Origin: Amoebophrya sp. A120
Lineage: Eukaryota; Sar; Dinophyceae; Syndiniales; Amoebophryaceae
Reading direction: 5' to 3'
DNA: 64,000 nucleotides
Assembly (NCBI GenBank): GCA_905178155.1
Contig: CAJINV010000004.1
Location: forward strand, 5,477,711 to 5,541,710
In this document: positions 33,536 to 43,192 of the stretch, piece by piece
How positions within the stretch are numbered: the first letter of the stretch is position 1
Layout: every line of letters begins with the position of its first letter
The notes under the pieces: generated by a model
The model's database searches: none
Told to the model about the DNA's origin: nothing
The model's input: the letters and a program-made list of their open reading frames with translations, nothing else
Program-made: the position numbers and the translations under genes

Positions 33536-34889
33536 AGAAGAGACCCGCAGCCAAAGCTGGGACACCAGGGAGGGCTTGCGCACACAAAGAGACCCGAGAT
33601 GGTCGGGGCTACATGTATTGATCAATGCTGAAGTTCTGAGTTTTTGCAAAGGCATATAAAAAGTTGGTAGTTTCAGCAGGAGTGATGTCAACATACAAGA
33701 AGGAGGAAAAGCTGTTAGCTGTAAATAGCACAAAACGCCAATCGAAACTTGACGCGTCATCCGCTTCCAGGGCGGACTCATTCTAACTTCACAACTGGCG
33801 CAGTCGCATTCTCATTCCAAATGTCAGAATTGATAGAAGATTTTCACCTATGCATCATTCGAAGTACGGAAAGACAATAGACTTTGACCGCACAGAAAGT
33901 TACAAGCGAGAACTCTATTGTGCCGCGACAGTGAGCAAACCTTCGTGCAGGTACTGTCTGTGTCTGTTCAGCCGTTCGCCACTGTCGGGGACAGCGCGAA
34001 AAAGAAACACCTCCACGTCGGTAGGCCTGAACGTGTTGATGCCCGACCTTATTTCGAATTCGACAAGGATCTCTCTTTGACATTGACTTTATAAAGGTTT
34101 GCTGTGCGAGCGCCTGTGCGGATCTAGCTTTTAACGCCGTCAGAATTTTTTTTCTCTGATCAAAATCTTTGTACTCCTACTTGTCTAAACTATAAAACGC
34201 GCTGCGCCAAGCGTGGTTCGTCGTCGTGCATACAAGTAGATCTAGAGATTGTTTAGTGGGGGCTCACAAGTGGCTCGAGATCTCGCTTATCGCATCGAAT
34301 TAGCACATTATTATAGAATTTTTTGCCTAATTTTCACTTGTTTTTGCCTTGCGTGCACGCCAATTGATTTTGCGTTTTTTCCCAATCAAATCAAAACACC
34401 CCAGTCAGAGCGAGGAATATATATGGGCCTAAATTGGTTCTTCCCCAACTCTTGATTCTGCTTTTTCAATTATTGTCCGCAAAATCGAATTCTCGGCAAC
34501 GTATGTAAAGTGCATTGTCCAGTCTGCGTTTGTTTTTTCGAACAAGTAGAACTTCAACTGAAAATAGACCTTTATTCTTTTCATTCACGACTACCGATAA
34601 AACACGAACTGCAACAGGTGCTACAGCAAGAGTCTAGTACTCAAGCTCAACACAACGCTTGCGGTGTTTGTTATAAATTATACTAACGTGTACTATTAAA
34701 GACCTGACCAAAGTAGAAGCTTCTTCTACCTGTACCTCCTGTTTCCGTGCAATAAAAATCACACCATGACTCGCAACCCTCTAATAGAATTGATAGCCGG
34801 AAAATTTCCCCGGAGACCTTCGAGGGACCGATGCGCGATAATTTGGCAAACGAAGAGCCTCTGAAAAGTAGCTTCCGAAAAGTGCATCT
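33536..34889. other. Intergenic, no gene recognised
   Basis: AT-rich, with short ORFs such as the minus-strand 33844-34083 that lack recognisable features. Confidence 0.4.
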
Positions 34890-35790
34890 GAGGTGCATCT
34901 GAGATGAAATAGTGTTTGAAAAGCGGAAAGTCGCTAGCGAGAAAAAATTGAAATTCTCGAAAAGTGAAAAATCAGTGATTTTTCACTCTCTGAAAATTTT
35001 CTGAAGTCGATGGAGCGTGCACTCTTTTCAGGTTGACAATTTTCGAAAAGTGGAAATCATTTAGGAGTGAAAAAGCACTGACTTTCTACTTCTCAATGAT
35101 TTCCATTCTGGAAGAGTGAACACGGCCTCGACTCCCGAAAATTTCAAAAAGTGAAAAATCACTGACTTTTCACTTTTTGAAAATTTTCACACACTCTGAG
35201 AAACGCGGCTTTGACTCCAAAGTGAAAATGTTGCAAAAGTGAAAAATCTTGCGAATTTTCTGGAGTCGAGGCTCCACAGTGAAATTGTTTCAAAAGTGAA
35301 AAATCAGTGATTTTTCACTTTTTCGCGTTCAGTCTTCTCAGAGTGAAAATTTTCAAAAAGTGAAAAATCACTGATTTTTCACTACTTTTCTCGAAGGTAC
35401 CCGTGGCCACGAAGGCCTTCGTGACAACGGGTACCTTCGAGAAAAGTAGTGAAAAATCAGTGATTTTTCACTTTTGAAAAATTTTCACTTTTGAGGCGAA
35501 GCCGCGTTTCTCAATTTTTTTCAAAAGTGAAAAGTCAATTATTTATATTTTTCACTTTTGAAAAAAATTGAAACTCACTGTGGGGCCTCGGCTCCAGAAA
35601 ATTTCCAAAAAGCGAAAAGTCACAACTGATTTTTCACTTTTTCAAATTTCTCACTCTGGAGCCGAAGCCGCGTTCACTCTTCCCAGAGCGAAAATTTTCA
35701 CAAAGTAAGAAGTTAATGACTTTGCACTTTTGAAAAATTCCCACTCTGGAGCCGAAGTTGCGTTCACTCTTCCCAGAGTGAAGCAAGGCC
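34890..35790. repeat. Field of AT-rich palindromes
   Basis: At least seven copies of a near-palindrome of the form GTGAAAAATCA then GTGATTTTTCAC (for example near 34962, 35147, 35291, 35356, 35449, 35525 and 35615). They are spaced by GGAGTCGAGGC or GGAGCCGAAG-like segments that themselves occur in both orientations. No coding capacity. Each unit can fold into a hairpin. Confidence 0.85.
35345..35487. repeat. Long hairpin with ~58-bp arms
   Basis: The left arm ending in TTCTCGAAGGTACCCGT (to 35404) is mirrored by ACGGGTACCTTCGAGAA (from 35427), and the complementarity continues outward through CTACTTTTC and GTGAAAAATC segments to both ends with few mismatches. The loop contains the palindrome CACGAAGGCCTTCGTG. 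Confidence 0.85.
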
Positions 35791-36356
35791 GTTTGGCAGG
35801 TCGGCAAGTTTGTGAAAGCGCCTCAAGCTGCTCTTCCGCGATTTCTTAATTATGATCGAGCTGTAGGACGAGGCTTTGAGTTAATTTGAGCAGCGGCTCC
35901 TGTTCATGCGATGAAGCTTCAGATTTGCAGTGTCCCTCCGATCCTCGCATTGTTGGAAAGGCTTTCTGAGTCTCAGACGAACGAAAAAGCGCGTACAAAC
36001 TATCGAACTTGCGCGATTTTTGTCCCTCGAAGTCGTTCGGAGAAGTTTTCCGGCGAAGAGGGGGGGGCTTTTGCGAGTCATGAATCACACCTTATGTCGT
36101 TTGATAACTTTATGGCCCCACTGCATCCTGCAAACGACCTGTGCTGACTTCATCCCTCCGGGCCTGTGTCGACCGATCGGAAAGAGCAGCAGAAGCAGTG
36201 TTTATTGCACTTACCTCACATAATCTTATTTCCTTCACTTCACCTTTACGCGGACTAACACCTTCGCTACTTGCATACTGCAATTATTGCATCACCACCT
36301 TTTTGAAGCGGCAGCATCTATCTGTTCCAGGCGATCTATCTGAATATAGAAAAAGA
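35791..36356. other. Intergenic, upstream of zinc-finger gene
   Basis: No supported gene. The segment before 36357 is the presumed leader and promoter; no recognisable element. Confidence 0.4.
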
Positions 36357-39300
36357 ATGTCCGCCCCAGTTCCACAAAGAAACGCGGCTTTTGCCTTCAC
36401 AGCCGCGTGCTGTTTTCTCAGCAGCACCGCGGTCGTCCTTGGCGGCAAAGTTGGCAGGACAGCAAGCGGGCCGACACCGCGCACGATCCGAAACCCGCGC
36501 TTGACGAAGGATGTTGCAACTACATCGCGGAGCACAGGAGGAGCGGCCTCTTCAGGCTCTACTGCAGTAGATCACGAGCAAGAACACCCTCTTCAGAGCA
36601 ATGTCGCACCCGCCGGGCGTCGTCGCACGCAGCCCCACCAGCAGCACAAGCCGAAAAGTGCAGCAGTCTATGCGAGTTCCACCGCTGCGTCGGCGATGGC
36701 CGCAGCGGTAGAGGAGGAGAACCTTGCAGTTGGCAATTACAGCCTTAACATTATCCCTGCTTCCGCCAATTATGCTGCCACGAACGACGTCGGCGCTCCC
36801 TCGTCGGACAGCAGCGCCGCCGCAGTTCAGACGCCGCCCCAAGTAGGAGGACCGCTGCGAGGAGGAGGACGCGCGGCGAGCAACAAATGGCCTGTTGACC
36901 TACAACCTTTACCAACTACTGGAGGACAACCCGAGGACCCCGCAATGCAGATTCCGCTACAGGCACACCAACTGCCACAGCTCCTCGTCGCGCAAGATAC
37001 TTCTAAACCGACGTCGGTGCACCAGCTGGACCCTCACCGGGTCGCGGCTGGACACCAAGAACACTCCTCGCCGCAGCAACACGCCTCCGCGCTGCCGGTT
37101 GTTACGAACGACCTGCGAAACATGCGCCGGTTTTTACCAGCGCATGCGCAAACGAAACAGCAGGAGGAGCGCAAGGACCTCTCTGGCATGATGCAAGAGC
37201 TGGCGGAGCGGAGCCAGGCTTGGCTGAAGAACCCTGAAGCAAACAACTACTTCGATTATGTGCCGGTGGACGAGAGTCAACATGATGCAAAAAAATGGTA
37301 CCATGAGATGACTCTGGAGTATGAGCTGTCTGAGCCCACATCTTATGGATTGTAAAAGTGTCTGGGTCTGAGAGGTTGGAACTTGTAATGCTAGCTTTCC
37401 ATACCTAGAAAATCTGTATTGCATAACCAACAAAAGTCGCAGACCCTTTTGTACATGCAAAGACGCAGCTTCTCATGCGGATTTCCTATGAGAAAGCGTT
37501 CTGGAAAGTTGTCATGCTGGGTTGCATTCGGAACTGTTTCCATCATCCACCTTTTAGCATCACAAGTTTCCAGACCCAGACATTTTTGCAATGCATACAT
37601 CTTCCTTGCCAGACGAGGCTTTGGAACTGCCCCCGGCCGCCGATATCAAATGCAAAAATGTCTGGGTCTGGAAAAGTGTAGGCTTGTCATGCAGATTTTC
37701 CACTACCCTTGAGGTCTGGAATGCGGGACTTGGCATGACAGACTCTGCGAGGTCTCTGCCATGCCTATCCTGCATGAGAAACTCCCTTTCAACTTGGTCA
37801 AAAGTGTACAGCTTTTGGCACTCATGCAACACAGATTTTTGCATGATTCAGATTTACCATGACAAGTTGCAATCTTCCAGACCCAGACATTTTTGCATTT
37901 CATAGCCGAAACCCCACTACAACAGCAGCAGAAAAATCAAAACCAGAAGTCGCCCTCGTTTATGCCCTCGGATATGCGGTTTGACGAGCGTGGCCTCGAA
38001 CCGCAGCTGGTGAACGCCCTGAGCCAGGCTTTGTCGCCGCAACACACGCCGTATCACTGTGCACAACTTCCCCTCTTCCTCATTTGTCATGCAAAAGCCC
38101 AAATCCAAATGCTTCCCTGCGGCACTGTGTGCATGACAGATTTTTCCGGAAGCCCAAACAGTACTACACTAGGCGCATAAACTTGTCATGCACAGGCTCC
38201 ACGTGTGCTGGTGTGTGTATTGCTGTTCATGCAATACAAATGAGGGGGAGGGGGGGTTGTGCACTCTCATACGCCGATGAGTCTTGGCGGGATCAGCAGG
38301 ACCAGTCCGGCGGCCTCCAAATATGCGAGTCCGGCGCAGGGACCAGTGATGTTCTGGCCCGGCGCGGGTGGTGGATTTCAGATTTCCTCGAAACATTCCA
38401 GTCCGGCGCAACGGCCAGCCCACCTGAATACTCCGCCGCCGCCGGGGCTGCCGCCTCCGTCGCTCCGGAGTCGATTCCCCTTGTCAACGGGGTCGCCGCA
38501 ATCGACAAACGCGTCACCGGCACAAGAGTTGGCTTTTGGGGGTGGATTGGAGGACAAGGAGGAGCTCGAGTTGCTGCAGGCTTTCTCGCTGGGGGGCGCG
38601 TTTTCTCGGGCCACCAGTCAAGAGGCAGACGAAAGTGCGGAACAACCAGAACGCCAAGTCGGTGCGTATGCATTGTGAGAGTAGTTGTATATCGAAATGG
38701 CATTTTTGCAAGTGCGGTGATGCTTATGCAGGTTATCATGCCTTAAATTTTGGCAAATAAAAAATGGCGACTTGTAAAGGAAAAATATACAACTTGTTGT
38801 CAAGTAGAACGAAGTACCAGTACGAGTGCGATTATACAACTTGTTTTGCAATGCATAGTGCAGATGTTGATCAGATGTCAATTGGCGTGCCGTCTAGTAT
38901 GCAACAACACCCTGCGTGGACGACCACGACGGGGCGAGATTTGAAAACTACTTCGGGTTTTAGCAGCTTGTGCCGCGGTGCCTCCGGTAGCTTTGACTCC
39001 ACCGTCCGCTCGCCTAGTGCCGCCACGGCCAGCACTCTGACGCCCGTGCCTTCGCTGCCAAAGGTGGCGTCCTGGTGCACCACCACCAGCGACGGAGCAA
39101 CGGATCAGATGTTTGCAGCATCGAGCACCAGAACTCCTGTTGGCAAGGGGAATGCCGTGCCGCACAGCCAGCGCTCCTCGCCGAAGCAGAAGCCCGCTGC
39201 TTCTAGCGGCAAAACCGCCGGGGCCTGGGGGGCGGCCTATAGTTCTACTGCTTCGTCGCAGAGTGGTCCCGTCATGACAGGATCTTCCGACACTACAATT

Positions 39301-42300
39301 ACACCGAAGGCGCCTGCTCCGCAGTACCAGCCGTCCGCGGCTGCGCCATCCTCCAGAGCAGGGGCCGACGGGCTACCGGGGCGAAATGACGGCTGGGAAA
39401 ACATGCACTCCAAAACGCGCATTTGTAGCTTTTGGATGAAGGGGCTGTGTTCGCGGGGCTCTGCTTGCGGGTTTGCGCATGGTCGGGCGCAACTGCGACA
39501 GCAACCGGACCTCTACAAAACCAAGCGCTGCGCGTACTTTTGTTTTATAATTTGCAGCGGAGGAGGAACATATGAAAAGCACAACTTCTAATATCGTACT
39601 CATCAACCAAAGCCTACGCCTAAATGTTGGTTTATGAAACGCAATAGCGAATCCAATTTTTACGGTCGTAAAAAGTGAACCAATATTACAAGACTCGCTA
39701 CATGGTTTCGGTTTGTAAAAGACAACGGAACGCAGGAATGTTGCCTAGTGATATTATTTTACTGGCAAAAAACAACAGGACTTTCGACCGATATGGCCAC
39801 TGCCAGGCTGGAGAAAATTGTAGATTTGCTCACGGTGGTGACGAGCTGCGACGTATAGCTCCAAAAATTTTTCTTGGGTTCTTTATTTTTTTTTTCCCCA
39901 CAGCACCGCTCTAGCGACTGCGACGAGACCATGGAAAAACATAGTTGCTTGTGGAAGAAAAAAAAAATACTAGCGTAGAATAGAAGCTGCAAACCACGAC
40001 CGCTAGGATGAGCTCGTGAACAACCACTCAATCAATTTTCCAACGCAATAATTATGATATACAACTCACAAATCAAATCAAAATCTACAATTTAGGACCC
40101 TCCTTTCCGGGTGAAACATTTCCCCACCCGCCCGCTTCGGAGCCCGACCTGGATACCGGCTATAACACGCTTGCCAGCCCCGGCGCCAGTCCTCCGTTCA
40201 CGTTCTCGGGCACAGGACCGGCCCCCTCGCATAGAAGTGCCGCGTCGTTTTATTTATGGATTGCAAATTATATTTCTGGGTCTGGAAGATTGCGAGATTT
40301 GTCATGCTTGTCTGGCATGACAAAAAAGTTTGTGATGCGTGTCCAAGAAGAGACCCTTTTGCCTGTCATGCAAAAACGCAGTTTCTCATGCGAGGAAAAA
40401 AATAACACAAAGAAGCGCAGATATTTCTCATGCTTGGCTGTGCATTACAGAGCATTCGCTATTCCCAACACAGCATTACAAGTTTCCAGACCCAGACATT
40501 TTTGCAGTTGATATTATTCGCAGCAAGACCACCACCCGCGAGGCTTGGGGATGCGCCGCAACGCGCAGTCCGCGCCGAGCGCTTTGCACACTTGGGACGG
40601 CGGCCAAATGGGGGTCATGAACGTTATGTCACAGCAGAATTTGCAATTGCCAGCTGGTGGAGTTGTACCAGCAGCAGCATCCTCCGGGATCGGCTCCGCA
40701 GCGCAGTACAACACCCTCCAGCCGCTCTCCGGCGCGTCTAGAAGTCTTTCTCAGGATTTGCCGACTTTGCAGCACTATGTGGAACAAGCCGCGGGCAGTG
40801 CAAATAACGGTGGGGCTGCTGCTGCTACTGGTGCTGCTCCCGCGCACTCTTATCCTCGGCGCCGTTCGAATACCCTTCCGTCCTCGCCCAGCCTGATTCC
40901 GTCCTTGGTTAAAAGCCCGGCAACTCCTCTTGGACTCCCGGTTGGGGCCGCTCCTGCGTGGGAACAACTACAACCGGCATTTTGCTGTTCTTCATCTTTC
41001 AGGGCCGCGCACGCCAAGCAGACCGAACTGCACCTTCTCGAGAAGCATCAGCGTGTTCTCGACTGCATTCAGAATTTGGAGATGCTGCAGAAACAGTTGC
41101 TCGATCAGGAATCGGCCGCGCGCGGCGAAGCCGGAGTTGCACCGCCTTCCACAGCAGGATCTTCGCACCTTCAAGGAGATCCGCCTCAGCTGCCCAATCC
41201 ATTGAGCAAGCCGCATCTGCTGCGTCGGGCGAGCATGTCCGCGCCGCACGGGCTGTGCACACTGGCCGAGGTATCGCAAGAAAAAAGTGTTACAGTTACA
41301 CATTGTGTTGCAGGCCAAGCAAGACAGACCAGCTCTGTCATGTCGGATATGCATAGGAGCTTCGTTTCATAGGCGTTTTCCCTTAGGATTTCTGCATTGC
41401 AAGTTTTCTCTCTAATCCAGAGAAATTTGTGTTGCTAAATTGACAACAAATGTGTAACACTTTTTTCGTGGGATACGAGGAAGTTGAGCCTTTCGTCGAG
41501 CAGCAGGAGCAGCACCCCTTATCCCCGGCCCTGACATCGGCACTGGCACAGTGCGCACAGCGAGCAGCGATTAGCGGCTCGCTACCCAACCAGCCACTGA
41601 AAGTGGTCACGTCTGACGGGGATCTGCAGCGGTACCAAGTAGAGGATCCCGAGTATGGTACAGAAAAAAGCTAGCAGAGGTTGCATATTTTTTGTAAAAA
41701 GTAGTACCCAAAAATAGTTAGGTAGGTACATAATTTGTTGTTGCCTCAGTAGTTGGTTTTGCACTAGTACATCGAATGTGCTGCCCTCCTGCTAGTTTTT
41801 TTCTCTGGGACACGGAGCTGGAGCAGCTGCGGGCGGGTCTGAGAATGCTGCAGGTCAATAAAACGACGTCGACCACAAGCAGCAGTTCGTGGGAGGGGCG
41901 ACAGCCGCAACAGGAGGCACAACAGCAGCGCCAAGTTGCTCCGCACAGCGATGTTGTTGCACCAGGAGCCGGCACAACGACAACGACTCCAGTCGTGCAA
42001 CATGAAAATACACGACAGCCCGCCCACCTGTCTCGCAGCGCGTCAAGCGGATCGCTTTTACAGCAGAAGAGCATGCGGCTCGACGTTGCACCCGAAGCGG
42101 GGGAGCCCCGCCCACGCGCGCGGACGCACGATCACTTAGGTCCCATGTTGCACGACTACAGGGACTATGCAGGAGACTCAGGAACAGCAAGCACAGGGAC
42201 GACTACAACAGCACGGGACAACGAGCATATATCAAGCACGCCTGGAGTTGCACAACAAGATCCACATCAGAGTCGCTTCTCCGACTTTTCCCTGAGCGAA

Positions 42301-43179
42301 TCCCTCTCCAACGTGCTGAGTGACCTAGGATGCGGCACGGCGGGCGGTCGGGCCGCAAAGTTGGGAGGAGGAGGACCTTGGGCGTCGCTGGGTGGAGCAG
42401 ATGGTGCTAGTGGTATTTTGTCCGCAGCATCTCCTTGTTCCGACATCGCGAATCACATGAGCATGCTGTGCGGCTTCCAACCGCGGAAAGCACCGCAGCC
42501 CTTCGTGGGCGTCGATCCCGACGGAATCAGGAAGGGGGTAAGAGTATTATACAGAAGGATTGACTTGACAATAGTTATGAAGATTGTTTGATTATTTTGC
42601 GAGATTTTTACTACTCGTCATCTTCTCCATGGAGAACACAAACAAACAATCTTTGTGTGGTCGTCCTACGCACGAGATGACAATCGCATTTGAAAACATA
42701 ATGAGTCAACATTTTTCATCCCAGCCTGTGCACAAGAACGCGCACCCGATCTACATCGTCCCGCGAGAGGGGCTCGTCGAAGAGGCCAAGAAGATCGAGT
42801 ATCAAACTGAAAAATGCCCCACCCACGAACTTGGCAGCATTTGTGTTGCAAACCTTTCGAATAGAAACATTCCCCGTCTTGCATATATCAGCATCACAAA
42901 TTTTCCATGCTGCATACCTAAAATTTGTATTGCAAAGAGCCCAGCTTCAGTCGGATCTCTTATGCAAAAGATACCTTGATCGCCTAGATTCTGCATCAGA
43001 AAGAATCGTAGTCCTTCCATGCAAGACAAAAACTTTTCTTTCGGAAAGTTTGCATCAGAAACTTCTGCAAGTTCTGGGGTGGGGGCATTTTTCGTTGTAA
43101 TATCCAGCAGGAGATGTTTAAGGAACTCAAGGAGCAGGGGATGTTGAAGCTCCCCGAAGCCGCACCTCCAACTCCGTAG
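36357..43179 (+). CDS. CCCH-type zinc-finger protein (multi-exon)
   Basis: Predicted RNA-binding protein of about 1,400 residues, mostly low complexity (Ser, Pro, Gln, Ala). Start is ATG 36357. Two tandem CCCH fingers lie near 39420-39850: CSFWMKGLCSRGSACGFAH (Cx7Cx5Cx3H), then KTKRC whose second half CQAGENCRFAHGGDEL is in the next exon. The GT-AG intron 39534-39778 splits the second finger, and splicing restores exact Cx8Cx5Cx3H spacing, strongly supporting the model. Paired CCCH fingers typically bind AU-rich or other single-stranded RNA and control mRNA stability or translation. A coiled-coil-like stretch (TELHLLEKHQRVLDCIQNLE) follows near 41030. Introners at 37345, 37644, 38052, 38666, 40254, 41271, 41654 and 42800 and GT-AG introns at 39853-40095 and 42538-42724 separate the exons. 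The last exon (43105-43179) ends EAAPPTP. The target RNA is unknown. Confidence 0.75.
37345..37603 (+). mobile_element. Introner, family A variant
   Basis: Family A core (AAGTGTCTGGGTCTG; CCAGACCCAGACATTTTTGC) with altered outer ends. ACATCTT is repeated at 37338-37344 and 37597-37603. Removal joins SEPTS to SLPDEALELPP. Confidence 0.8.
37644..37904 (+). mobile_element. Introner, family A
   Basis: Family A ends, with GCCGA at 37639-37643 and 37905-37909. It lies only about 40 coding bases after the previous introner. Removal joins LPPAAE to TPLQQQQKN. Confidence 0.9.
38052..38270 (+). mobile_element. Introner, family C
   Basis: Starts TATCACTGTGCACAACTTCC and ends GGGGGGTTGTGCACTCTCAT. ACGCCG is repeated at 38046-38051 and 38271-38276. 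Removal joins PQHTP to MSLGGISRTSP. Confidence 0.9.
38666..38857 (+). mobile_element. Introner, family B variant
   Basis: Outer ends TATGCATTGTGAGAGTAG and TTGTTTTGCAATGCATA. GTGC is repeated at 38662-38665 and 38858-38861. Removal joins RQVGA to DVDQMSIGVP. Confidence 0.75.
40254..40517 (+). mobile_element. Introner, family A, divergent 5' end
   Basis: Core TTTCTGGGTCTGGAAG and CCAGACCCAGACATTTTTGC. The 5' outer repeat is degraded. The interior matches the introner at 23911. Removal joins SAASFY to SQQDHHPRG. Confidence 0.75.
41271..41475 (+). mobile_element. Introner, family D
   Basis: About 24-bp inverted ends: GTATCGCAAGAAAAAAGTG and its counterpart CACTTTTTTCGTGGGATAC, with TTACA/TGTAA inside. 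CGAG lies at both borders. Removal joins TLAE to EVEPFVEQQ. Confidence 0.85.
41654..41817 (+). mobile_element. Introner, family D
   Basis: Inverted ends TACAGAAAAAAGCTAGCAG and CTGCTAGTTTTTTTCTC. GAG lies at both borders. Removal joins VEDPE to LEQLRAGLRML. Confidence 0.75.
42800..43104 (+). mobile_element. Introner, family G
   Basis: Starts TATCAAACTGAAAAATGCCC and ends GGGCATTTTTCGTTGTAATA; shares an interior with the element at 26961. Removal joins EEAKKIE to QQEMFKELKEQ. Confidence 0.85.
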
Positions 43180-43192
43180 CAATAGTATCTAT
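43150..43192. repeat. 43-bp direct repeat, left copy
   Basis: Starts CTCCCCGAAGCC and ends GCAATAGTATCTAT. It includes the last codons and stop of the zinc-finger gene. It reappears with one mismatch at 45510-45552, on the far side of the copia fragment. Confidence 0.9.

Noticed and set aside
33254-33781. 175-residue minus-strand ORF
   Set aside because: Antisense to the secreted Cys-rich gene, which has a clear signal peptide and Cys pattern; the antisense translation has no features.
34890-35790. CRISPR-like regular repeats
   Set aside because: The repeats are palindromes of uneven spacing with related, not unique, spacers, in a eukaryotic context without cas genes.
39536-39784. Non-canonical junction in the ACTTT repeat at the split zinc finger
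   Set aside because: The GT-AG alternative 39534-39778 gives the exact Cx8C spacing, so a canonical intron is the simpler reading.
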